Assembly: GCF_000524195.1 (NCBI RefSeq)
Contig: NW_020170403.1
Location: forward strand, 761,348 to 823,749
Length of the DNA stretch: 62,402 nucleotides
Source: Echinococcus granulosus
Taxonomy: Eukaryota > Platyhelminthes > Cestoda > Cyclophyllidea > Taeniidae
Direction of reading: 5' to 3'
Shown: one piece after another, positions 26,315-38,300 of the stretch
Numbering within the stretch: the first letter of the stretch is position 1
Layout of the letters: the number at the start of each line of letters is the position of its first letter
The notes under the pieces: model-generated
Told to the model about the DNA's origin: nothing
The model's input: the letters and a program-made list of their open reading frames with translations, nothing else
Database searches by the model: none
Program-made: the position numbers and the translations under genes

Positions 26315-26455
26315 TCTGTCCACCCGATTCATGCATCTGCAGGCGAATGTCGCAAGCAACTTCAAAACTGGCGTTTGGAAATACTTTCGGCCCGTTCTTG
26401 CCTCATCCATCAATCACCCTATTGGGTCAGTAGCTCTTCCGCTGTGCTTCAGCAC
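26315..26455 (+). repeat. R4 interspersed repeat, copy 1
   Basis: Aligned with 29085-29235: CATCTGCAGGCGAATGTCG against CTTCATGCAAATGTCG; GGCGTTTGGAAATACTTTCG against GAAGTTTGGAAGTGCATTCG; CCTATTGGGTCAGTAGCTCT against TAATTGGGTTGGCAGCTTCT. Confidence 0.65.
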
Positions 26456-26854
26456 ACTTCACTACCTCAATAATCTCCCCGCTCGTTCTAAATGGCCTTG
26501 CCGTTGTGTTAATGTCAGTGTTTTAAAGACTGCAAAGGAGCTAAGGAAAAAAACGTTATATAACGTATGGTGCAGTATCAGAAGTGTTGGAACTGCACAC
26601 AAAATGAAAGCAAATTAAAGGAGGGCAAACAGTTGTTTCACTTCCTGTTCTTCCTTCCATCTCCCAATTCACACGGGACTTTATTTCTTACAGGCAGTAA
26701 ACGGGTTTGGCATTAAGGTATTCTCTTCAAAGAGCACCAGGATGCGATGCCCAAAACGGCAAATAGAATAACATGATATTTAGAAATTAAAGGAAAATCG
26801 GTCAGCACTAAAGTCTAGGTGTTTGGGAGTTTTGTTTTCCTTTTCCAGGCTATT

Positions 26855-26895
26855 TTACTTTTTCCAACAAATACGTCACATATGTGTGACGTATG
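26855..26895 (+). repeat. RP inverted repeat with extended 9-bp arms
   Basis: TACGTCACA-TATG-TGTGACGTA (26872-26893) is the longest perfect stem in the family. An AGGTAAGG follows shortly downstream. Confidence 0.75.
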
Positions 26896-27914
26896 GTTTC
26901 AGGTAAGGAAATCGAACATCCCATATATTTGGGTGTTAATAGCGAAAGTGCTAAGAGGACGAGATGGGAAATGTGAGATAACAACAATGACAATATTGGT
27001 TTACAGAGATAAAGGTAAAGCTATTCAGACACTGGGATGTTTTGAACTGTAAATTTTGTACCGAAATTCACTTTATTCCAAAGGTAGGAGAATTAAATGA
27101 TGCATCTTTCTTAACTGAATAACAGAACACGGGTTTCTATCCATATTAGTCAATTTTTGAAGCCGGACATCCAGTTAAGTCACCATCTTCCCCACGACCT
27201 CTCCTCTACTCCATTTTTGGGGTTTTTCTATTCAGGCCATCGTTTGAAAAGCAGGGAATATTCCCCCACAGAAAACTATTTGTGGAGTTAATCCAGTCGA
27301 AATTGTGGGATTGAGTATTTAAAAAAAGGCGTCTCTAAGTCTCATTCAATTTTTACGGTGGTTTGGCGGAGATGTTCCGCTAGTGATTGCGCAATACGAA
27401 ACTTCCGTCAAGGGGGGACAGATGTGTGCTATGGTAAGGATAAGAGGGTGTGATAGATGGAATGCTTAAGGGATTTTTAATATTTTTACACGCGATAACT
27501 ACTCGGGTAAATTTAGAGCACTTATAAGCAGTGAGGTTTGGGTGATGGCTCTATTTCCTACAATATTTATCCCTTCATGCTCGAAACTTGAACCCGGTAT
27601 TTCAAATATGTTCTTCACTTTGACATTTACCCTCATCCTTACCGTATAACAATTTAACCCTTTAAAATGAGTGCAAAGAGATTATAATTGTTACGGAGAT
27701 GCTAAAATTTAACGGTGCTGGGAGTTACAAAGGCTGTTCGCCTCAAACTGGTACTTTTAGTCGAAAAAAGTAACTGCGTGCATTAGCAGTCTGTTATTCG
27801 AGCTCCCCCGAATCCCATGGGATTTAGGTAACAATAATCGTGGGCGATGATTGAAACGTCTTGTTGACAGTGGCATAGATACCGGACCTCCGTGGATCTC
27901 TGCTCCCACATAAG

Positions 27915-28150
27915 ACAAAAAAATAGCAACTTTTGGTAATGCAATGCTTAGCCACCCAGCAATAATGCAGCTGGGTGCTGCAAAATTTTACAAGACGATT
28001 GGTGGTACGGCTGTCAGTGGTTATCCCGGTCCACTACGGCAGTAGTCAGTCCTGTGGACAGTCAATTCTGCTAAGACGTTGAACGCCTCTCTGATTTTAG
28101 CCACCCGATGGACGTCTAGCACTAATAGTCCGGAAATGTCAGCTTTCCTC
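27915..28150 (+). repeat. R2 interspersed repeat, copy 2
   Basis: Colinear with 21655-21875 over more than 200 bp and in the same orientation. It has a local hairpin-like CCCAGC...GCTGGG near its 5' end that copy 1 lacks. Confidence 0.8.
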
Positions 28151-29084
28151 TTTTGAATTTTAAAGTAGTTTAAAGGGGTGTTTTAAGGATAAATGCCAGG
28201 ATAATTTGGGCCGCATCACTGAGTGTAACAAACCTGAATAAATCTTATCTCTTTAGAATAAAGTAAAGTAGACTGTTTGAGGGTAGATTCCTCCAAATTG
28301 ACAAATCCTTGCACTATTTAAACGTCAGGATAGGGAATAAAAACATTTAGTGACTTTGTTCGTTCCTTTATGGCCCCACAATTCCCTGTCTTGACCTGAA
28401 CGCCTTTCATACCAGGACTGACATTTTGTGGGTATCACACATCTGGCATTTATTTCATAATGCGACTACTGTAGACAGCAACAGTCCCTTCCAAGAATAA
28501 TCTCTAAGGCCTCATTTTAGGCCTAACACCTGTCTGGCATTGTTAATAACAAATCGTTACTACAGTAACACGGTAAAAAATGATTAGCTGTCAAAATGAA
28601 ATGTCATACCTAAAGAGGATTTCATTCCTATCTAACTAGTGTACTACCTCTTCTCTGGATTAATAGATGGACAGAGAGAAAAAGGCTTAAAAGGTCCAGA
28701 AGATCACTTATGTTCTAGGGTTCCAGAGGAAGAGTTTTTCTTAGGAGGAAAAATAATGACAATGGCAACACTGGGGATTCGCAGTTGCTGGCACCTCGGT
28801 CAGCCTACATCGCGAAAACCGGAACTTATGGTGGACACAGCCGGATATGGGGAGCTTCATTACGTATTTTATGGTGTAACTACACACCATTTGCCCACAC
28901 AGTAGGGAAAGAATAGGAAAAGCAATATGAAGTGCTTTGTAAAAAGTACTTTTTGCCTCCCTTGATAAACGAGATTCCATGCACTTGCATTTGACTCTAG
29001 TTTTCCCAACGTGCTAAGGATTGCAACAAAATAGTTTTATTACCCTTTACCGATTCCAGGCTGACCGATCATCTATCTGCGTTC

Positions 29085-29235
29085 CAATGAGCTGCCCACA
29101 CTAGTCATATGTCTTCATGCAAATGTCGTGGTCGACTTTCGAAGCTGAAGTTTGGAAGTGCATTCGTTCATGCATTTCCATCCCAATCGTTGCATTTTTA
29201 ATTGGGTTGGCAGCTTCTCTATTGTGCTATGTAAA
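29085..29235 (+). repeat. R4 interspersed repeat, copy 2
   Basis: See the copy at 26315-26455. The open frame across it (29117-29347) looks membrane-like only because of local T-richness. Confidence 0.65.
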
Positions 29236-32200
29236 AAATTATTCACTAACGGTAAATGTGAATGTGACGTTGGATATTGAATCCAGTCAACCACATCAGG
29301 ATTTTTGGTGTCACCAATGTAGTAACAAGTCTTTTTCCACATCATGAAAGGAGGGGGTTTGTTACTACTTCACAGAAAGATTCGGAGAATCAAAGCATAA
29401 GTAGGAAGTTATGGTGCTAAGAAGGCGATCTAAATTAAGGAGAAAGAAGTTTTTGCATGGTTATAGCGTTTGGCAACAGTGGGACGCTGAAATAGTCGAT
29501 TTCAGTAGCCTATTTCGTGCTGTATGATTTCTAGTCCACCTTTCTTACTACATAAATACAACTTTATGGTACCATCTGGCTTCGTGATGGATATCTAGTC
29601 CGTTTTAAAGTAAGAGAAGGAAAAGAATAACTTTTTTCCCAGTAAAAGGGAAGCTACTACTTCCCACGGCCGTGAGGTTTCAGGAACCATTATTCGAAAC
29701 CATGTGAAATACCTCTTCAAGTAAAGGGGGATGAATTAACAGGAATGTTCAAGGTGCTTGGGCATTTTCGATGGGAAATGCCAGATTATGCCCTTCACTA
29801 CATCATTCCTTAAAGTACTTTTTAAGAGCGCTTTTAGGTCATGATTACTCACACTCTCCAACCTTTCGAGGATCTTATTTAACATTTATTCTGCAAATTT
29901 TAGGTCACACACACAAAATAAACGTCGCATTGGATGATAGTATTGAAAAGGTACGCCTCGACCTCGTTATGGTGCATCTCCCTTCAGTTTTATTGCTGGA
30001 TTTGAAAAGATCTTATAAAGACACTACCCAAGTCTTCTAATGCGTGCTTTTGCATTGAGATGCTAACTTCCTCCTGCTGATGTCGCGCAAAGTGATGAAT
30101 GGCATTTACCTAGCGCTACCATTGGATAAGTTGCTGTAGGCACTTCCTCCTGAAATGGTGAAGTACGGAAGTATATGGCCAGGAATGGTTTTTCTCTTCT
30201 CTTGAAGACAATGCACTGCATAGAGATGGAATTCCCAGGCAACCTATGCCCCTTTGGGAACAGATCAGGTTGTTATTTGCAATGATGATTATTTCTGTCC
30301 TAAAGAACGCGCTAATTTATTTGATTACCTTATACCACCATCTTCACCTCATTGCCGCTATTTTCGCTGAAGGTGAGTTACATGACGCAGTGTCAAGTGC
30401 CAGTCATCGCGCACCCCTATTATTAGTGACATTTCAGAGCTTAAGACTCGGTTAAAACAGGACTGATATCAGAATTGGAATGACTGTTTTTGAGACACCG
30501 AATCAGATGAAGGGGCTAAGCCGATGCTTGCCCAACTTCTGAACGCCACAACTAAGGACCGCTGTCTCTCAGCGAGCTAGCCAACTGTCAACGCACGCGA
30601 CTAATTAGACGTCTACAAATGCCACTAAAAGTATTGCAAAGATGTTATTCTTCTCTGATGTCTGATAGTATTTCTCTGATCACTCTAAGGACTGACGAGG
30701 ACTTTTTCAGCAACTATGACGAAGAGTTGGTGAGTTGTAAAAAGGATTGTGACGAAGGTCATTGCAATGGAGGAACTCGGGCAAGTGTATTAGTCTGTTA
30801 TAACAGCATCTTGTCATGCGAATTATTCCCTCAAGTACCATCTTCTGTTTGGGATGCCATTGCTATGGAGAGACATTATCAAACGAAGGATTAGTGAAGG
30901 GAGGAGCAAAGAGACCATGATGGGGAGGAATAAATGAGGGCATAAAGGAGGCTAGCGTGAGCATACAGGAAAGAAGTTTCACCTTGAGAAAGAAATCCTC
31001 AACTGTCGTCTTTTGAAGAGAGACCGATCAAAAACATCCCAATTTAATGGCTCCTCCGGTTAGCTGACTTGCATAGTCAGTAAATAAAAGAGAGGTGAAA
31101 AATATATTCATTTTGAGGAAGAAAATGCGGTAAAATTCCTAAAGTTTGCAACCCGTTTCCTTGTTTACATGATGTAGCAATTAAAGGGCTCCAACCTGGA
31201 TGAACAGACCACAGAGAGGTAGGACGCCTTCTACCTTAGTGGGGGATTGCGTCGTACACCTCAACGTGATTCACTTTGGTGGAGAGCTTTTAGTTCCTGA
31301 CCGATTACCTGCCCACGAGAAGCCTACTTCGCAGTTGTACAAGCCGCGTAGCAACAAATTATTATTGCACTGACAAAGTTGGCTCCTAGATCGACGTAAT
31401 GGCCTTCTTACTACTTTGAATAAGAAATTTTGGCTCATTCTTGCCATCGGCATTTTTTGGCCACCTAAAATCGGCTCAAATTTATACACCTAAAAGCGAC
31501 CTACTGGTGACCTTCCTGGCTTGCCTTCAGTTTGCTGCTGGTGTCTTGATCACACCTGGCAGATCTTATTACAACCTGCCATGCTCTACGAGGGAGAGCC
31601 TTCTTTAGGCTGGCAAATTCACCACTAGCTTTGGTCATAGCCTATGTTTCCTTATTTGATGGATTGATGATAAGTGAATTAAAGTAGGTGCCGTTTGAGG
31701 CAACGATATAGAAAATAATAAAAATGATCCTTTGAGAACATTCTGACGAAATTAAGGATGAAGACGTAATCTTGAGCTCCACTACGAATGACCCACACCT
31801 GGAGGTACCGTGGCAAGGAACAACATAATTGTGAGACTTCATTTTTTTTCCGACATCTGATAGATCACACCTAAAAAATGCACGACTAAGTGACTCCGAA
31901 TTCACATTCGTCGATGTCTCGGAACGATTGTCTAGTGAACAAAGTACGACTGCTTTTCGCCTAGTATCTCATTACCCAAGGGCATTCATGCCACTCTTAA
32001 TTCAGCGGAGCAGTTTTTGATCTATCTCATACAACACGGTACTAAGTCAAATAAAGTGGAAGGAAAATAGCGAGCCTGCGAGGTTTGGAAAAGAGGGTTA
32101 GAGGTGTATAGCAGTATGCCGAGATGACATCAGCCTGAAGCTCTCTTTTTTGTCCTTAAAGTTGGGGATTCTTTCCCTTAGGAAAAACTAAACACTTTTG

Positions 32201-32299
32201 ATGAGGGGTTGGTCAAAAATGAGAACAGGTTTACTGAATATCTAAGTCAGTGGTATGTTTGGATGTTGAACAGTGAAGGTGAAACCAACTACGTCGCAG

Positions 32300-32480
32300 T
32301 ACTCTAATTGTTTAACTCTCGGTTTTGGTAAAGGGCCACACAGGGCTTCACCGTTCTACTTCCTGGCCTCTGGGCCATGCCAGTAGCCGCAAACCCAACG
32401 GCATGTAGACGATGCATATTCTGCCCCAGTAGTACCCCTTTTTCCCTCTTCAGGGAGGCCTCGGTGCTCTGCAATACCAC
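32300..32480 (+). repeat. R1 repeat, 3' fragment
   Basis: AATTGTTTAACTCTC, GGGCTTCACCGTTCTACTTC, CTGGGCCATGCCAGTAGCCG and GCATATTCTGCCCCAGTAGT match R1. It covers the last 180 bp of the element. Confidence 0.78.
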
Positions 32481-35224
32481 CTGGGCAAAAACAAGGGCTA
32501 ACGTTTCCAAGACCGCTTGAAATGGTGGTAGGATAACCGTAGGCAAAGCCAAAATGTCCATGTTAAAAGGATGAGGACGTGACTGTGTCATACTGCCAAG
32601 CTAAACCTCGTCCTTACATACTTGAAAAGCATCCTGTTTTGCTACTCTTGAAGAAGTTTAAAACCTCATCCCAGTTCGCGACTAACTGGTGCCTTTTGAT
32701 GAGCCGTAAAGCAAAAATACCGATGTACGATAGACCAGAATATCGAGTATGGAAAATAAACGCAAGGCACCTTGATCGTAAACACGCTCTGCCCTCATGT
32801 TTACATCATGTGTCAGCAAAACAAAATGTGGCTTGGTGAGAGAGTGGGTCGGCGACAAAGCCAAACTGTAGAGGACAGGTCACCTTGACGTGACCCAATT
32901 GCGTCTCTGATCCACATTTCCCCAGCGACCTTTTTCTAAATGGAAAATCATTTCTTTACAAAGCCGATTACTTCAAAACCTCGTAAGAGTCTATAGGTGC
33001 TGGACGCGATTCGAATGATAACAGGCGGATGAAATTAGATAAGGAGCTGAAGAGTTATCCAGTGAAAAAAAGGTGGATTCGCCATTGGCTAACTCTCTGA
33101 AAACGATGCTATGGACTTCACCATCTTATAAACTGGTTTTTGTTTAACATTCAGAAAGAAGAGCAAAGCAAAAAAAACACGCTCCGAGGTAAAGGGTTTG
33201 AAGCGTTTCTTATATGCTAAAGTTCTTCATGATTAAGGTGGAAATCCACACAAAAGCGTACAAAAGTTTGTGACATCAGTATACTTAAAAATGGACGATA
33301 AAAAAATCATCTTGAAAACGCTACATCACTTAGGCCTAAAAAGTTTTTAGAAAAATATTTTTGAGCATTTCTCTTAGATAAACCTGTGTGCGCTACTAAT
33401 AGCCTTTAGTAGTAGTAATCACTTATCCCATTAGAGTGAGTTAAAGCATTTGAAACCTTTCAAAAAGAAATCGTTGTGTGTTATAAGTGACGCTCAGTAT
33501 ATCTAAAACGTTACCCTCATATTCGCCTCGAGCCTTACAAGCCTAGAGACACTTCCAAGGAGATTAGTACCTAGACGATCCCATTCAGTGAACAGTGCCT
33601 TGCCCGCCCAGGCTGTGACAAAATGCCTCTCCAAGTTGGGAGGCTTTTCTGCTTGGTAGGAAGAAGCGAGCCCGATTAATGGATTTCAGTGAGTGAAATT
33701 GGTTAGGAGACAGCATATATCGAAATGTTCTAGTAAAAAGTGGCCGTTTATTCGTAAGACGGAATTCCTCCAGCCACTGATGAATCACACCCCGAAAGTA
33801 TGCATCAAAGGAGCCACACCTTCCCATTTGGCTATCAAACGATTTGGTTATTTTGTGAACAAAATGAAAAGGAGTCTTTCCTCTCCGGGTCCTGCTTTGA
33901 TTGAATAGTACAGCAACCAAATGTGTTCGTGCCCTTCTTATAAGAAGATTTATGTAACCACAGACATCTTTCCAAAATATCCACCTAGTTTATTCAATCA
34001 CTGTTGCAATCCATAACCTGCTCTTTTCCCATGGAGGCACAAGTGAGCCGCCAATTCCACTTTTATGCAATATTTGTTGCACAAAGGTCGAATACATCCA
34101 GTTCTGTTTACTTCTTCCATTTCACTTTCACTTGGAAACTGTCTGGTCTATTTTCCATTGCGATCACGAGATTGTCTGATGGGGGTGTCAAGAAAAGGAG
34201 GTGACCAGTCCTTTAAGAGAGTACGAAAGCCAACCCTCCCGAAGGACCTACCGACCGATGCCCAGTTAGTTGTCCCATGTGTGATACTCCTGTTGATACG
34301 TTGTGAGATAATGTGAGTGATTAGGTCTTGCGCTGCCACTGTCTTGCTCGATTTCTAAAGTTTTATCGAAAGGAAGGATCACGATTTTCATTGATATTTG
34401 TTTCCCAGCTAGCGGAGGGATCCAAGTGAGCAATTACTCCTGCAATTCACCTCACACAAAGTGGGTTTAATCTTCCAACAGTAAAGTAGGTGGCTTGGAT
34501 TCGGTGGGTTCAACCAAAGATTGGTATTTCTATTCGTCCAGTATTTCAATACCATACAAACTCCATTTCTCATCGCAAAACAATCTGTCAGTAGACGAAC
34601 TAGTCAGTGAACAATTGAACATCCAGGCGTCATCTTCATGGAGTACGTGGAAGAAGTAAAGAATTAGTTGACTGTTCTCCGAGCTCATTGTCTGTCAGTT
34701 GCTAATGGACACGACATGCCACTTCTGGCTAATACAACTTTTCTCATGTCAAAAGTACCTGAAAGTAGTTTATGACTCCTTAAACTCGGAACCTTTAGAC
34801 TAATAATAAAACTAAAGTTGTCGAGATCAAGAATAGAACGCTTCTTCCAATTTGTCTCAACTATGAGAGATTCATCCCAGAAAGTATTTCCATTCTACTG
34901 TTCTAGGGGTTTCTATTCGGAAAATTGAATTGCTAAACATTCTGGAACATTGCTCGTTGAATTTGTCGCATTGGTCAGTATGAATTAAAACCGCTCTGTG
35001 TACTTATGACCACTGCAAGGTCAAGGCCATTCGAAGTGTTGTAAGTACGTGAGAATAATGACTGTCTAAATCCCACCGTTCCAGCTGGGAGTCACATGAG
35101 CTCCATGCATGATCCAAGCAGCCTAGCACTGCTGGCATAGCAGAAGTTCCTACCGCCGTCCATACCTTCTAGTTATTCTGTTTGGGGTCTTGCAGTGTTC
35201 ATGCTCACACATATGGTCATGGGA

Positions 35225-35300
35225 ATCAAAATGTTCAAACTCTTTCTGGGTGGTGCGTTCTGTTGACATCGGAGGCTAAGAGAGTCTTCTAGAGTTTTGA
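35225..35300 (+). repeat. R5 short repeat, copy 2
   Basis: Shares TTCTGGGTGGTGCGTTCT with 24990-25060; the flanks are only weakly similar. Confidence 0.4.
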
Positions 35301-38300
35301 AACTGGGCTCGACCCGATCCGCAAGGCAGACAAGTTCCAATCACATCCTCGCAGTTAGTTCAACAGACATTATATGCGAGATGCGAATTGTGGAGGGCAG
35401 AACGGAAAAGTATCACTCCAATGGACCGACGCATTTACACCTAGCCCTCATAACGCATGTATTTATGAAAAATCGCATGAACTTTAATAGTCCCTCCGAG
35501 TTACATAAGTGGTGGACTGAGGACCACCACAGTTGAAACTATCTCTGCCAGCCGTAATCATCTACATTCACGGCAGACTTGAAGCACAGAACTGTGTTGA
35601 GGGAAGGTGTGGCAGCACCGTAGTGGTACATTTGAATGCAATTGGCGTTTTTGTGGAGGAGCTTGGATCTGGTGGAGCTCCCAGCAAAAGCAATTAATAG
35701 ACAAGGACTTCGGAACCCATGCCTATTTGTCGACGAGTATGCAAAAGTGCACGTGACAGCCGGTTGCCCAGTGGGGAGGGCAGGAGCCTCTAGGGCATTA
35801 ATATTATTATTTGATTGACTTTGGCCTTATAGTGTGTATTAGCACACTTAAGGTACACCTATGCATGATATCAGCCAATCAGGAGACTACAAGAGCCAGA
35901 CATTCCATATTGGCAGGTAATTAGCCGGAAAAATGGGACCTTCTAGAAAATGAAGATAGCAACTTTCCGAGGATTATAGGCATCTCCAGCAAAGTGTTTC
36001 AACGATGGCCGCACAACTGTCAGAGATAATTTCGACCACTTCTGTGACCATCCAGTTTCATGTATGAAACTCTCCATCGGTGCAACACCTGCTGTGCAAT
36101 TGCACGAGACCAGTCCTTCTTTGAAACGGTGCACGCAAGCATTTGCCACCGCGTGCCACTTCTAGAAGGCATTATACGCCCTCCCTTTGTCATGTGATCG
36201 CGAACCGCTAGGTCGTGTTTGGCCACACTGTCAATAGTGGACAGATAAAAACAGGCCACTAAACCCAACAAGCGGATTAGTACATTGGATCAGTTGTTAT
36301 TGTTCAGGCGTCAACAGCCTTCACTAATGAATCTGTTAATGAGGTCAAGTTGCCATGTGATGACGCCTTCACTGTTTCTCTCACGCAGTGCTGTGTCATG
36401 TGATCGCAATAATAGCACTTGTCACTGCGTCCTGGGCACGAGGGTTCGATGTTGGGTCTTTGTTGACGTGTCCTGCACGTGACTGAATGTCAAAGTGGAA
36501 AGAGAGGACACTGTTTGCAGAGCCATGGTCAGTCAAATGCAAGCAGGTGCTTTTGGTGTGGCACGGTTGTGGTGGTTAGTTGTGGAATCACTGGATGTCA
36601 GACATTCCTCAGGTGCTGGCACGAAGTGGGCTCATTTCAGATTCCACCTGGTAGAACAGTGATTTTGCTTTCAGATAGTGGACGGCCTCCACGGTGAGGC
36701 GAAGTATAGTCAGTGTTATTATCAATCACGTCGTGGCGGTACGTGGCAACGGAATACGCTGTGTACATAAGCAATTGTTTAATTTGTGATGTAAAATTGA
36801 AAGTGGGATTTGATGTTTTTGCATGGTAATGCAGGCCATGCGAGGTGAAGCTCGGTAGATAATACCGTGGAGAATGCCTTTCAACTGACCTCATAAATTA
36901 ATGTTAAAGCGAGATACGCGCTCCAGCTCGCTAACATCTCCATCTCTTTTTCTTTCATTCGACAGGTTTTTACTTCCTTTGCAAGGAAAATGCTGAAAAA
37001 GTCACAACAGTGGGGCTGTCAAATCACATTTCCTCCCTTAAATTTTGATATGTTTTGTTGCTCCTCTAAAATACAAATCTCAAAGCAAGTTAATGAACAA
37101 GATTTTGACATGCCTCGGTTTTTTTAACATTCGCTCACTGTCAGTTGTTGAAAAGCGCTAAATTTTGTCCAAAGATCTTCCTTTTTTAATAAAAATTAAA
37201 GCAGTACCTCTTTCTGGTATGTTGGCATAGGGTTTGCACCGTCGCCAGACACTGTCTCAAATCCATTCCTGTATCAGGGTGGAGAATACTTACGCCGGTT
37301 TCAGTAATCTCATGAATGGGTTAGAAAAATCAGGAGGCAAATAATGAATTTGGAAAAAATAACTCGTGATCACCTCACTGCCGCCGATTTACGTATTTGT
37401 TCCTCCGCCAGTTGTGCAAGCAGGGAAGTTACTTTATCAAAAGTTTATGAGCCTTGGATGTATTTAATCACCAGCCTCCAACATGCCATCAGGCAATTTT
37501 TTGAGTCACGCCCTTTTTAATTCCTTTTCGTTACATTTCATTGGCTTCCCGTGCCAACAGTGCCTCATTAGGTAGGTGATGGGTCAGGCATACTCCTCTG
37601 GGTCATAAGCAATGTTGATAAAGTACCTCTGTATATACCGATCGGGGGTAGTAAAATACCAAAGAAAGAGAATGGCCTTGTTGTGCCTGGAAGAAGGCAA
37701 TCCCAAGCAGACGCATTCAAATGCGTAGCTCGAGCTGCTCGAACGCATACCTTTTAAGCCACCATCCATCATAGAACTCCATAATGAATCGCTCTTCTCA
37801 GAGCCATTGCTGACTGGTTCCACCTTCAATCACCAATTCCAGTCTGTCAAATCAGAGGGGTATTCTGCAACAGCCGGATGGAGAAATGCAGCTTCAATTA
37901 AACTGTTTACTAATTGGAACCTTCTGTGTACTGGCCTCCTTGGAGAAATGGCTTAAAGTGTTTGGCGTTTAGGCGTCACTCGTAGCATTTGATACGCGTT
38001 TTCCGACTCCCCAAAAATAGTTTGCATTCAAGCTCTTAGAGGAAGCAGATGCTACTAACAGACAATGTTGATGGCGTATTTTTGAGGCGGGGTAGTGTAG
38101 TTTCTTTGGCAAAATGTGCTACCACAGCAGAGGACTTGATTTCCTCGCTTAATGCTGATTACTCTGGCGGGTTACGGGAGAAATGTCAGTTAAAGTTTGT
38201 TAGTGTATTCTGCCATCGCCTTAGGCACGTACTGTCAGCATTGTTGAAAGGGTAATCCCTTCAACCTCAAAAGGCGTCATCGGAATTGAACAGGGTGAAG

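Larger units (their letters stand above)
26226..32299. other. Non-coding DNA with R2, R4 and RP repeats
   Basis: No supportable gene. It holds R4 copies (26315-26455, 29085-29235), an RP core (26855-26895) and R2 copy 2 (27915-28150). Confidence 0.5.

Noticed and set aside
25690..26433. Overlapping open frames of 93-127 codons
   Set aside because: They lie mainly on R1 copy 3 and adjoining R4 and show no domain; the matching positions in other R1 copies are not open.
36420..36460. GAGGGTTCGATGTTGGG, resembling a tRNA B box
   Set aside because: No A box or cloverleaf could be folded around it.
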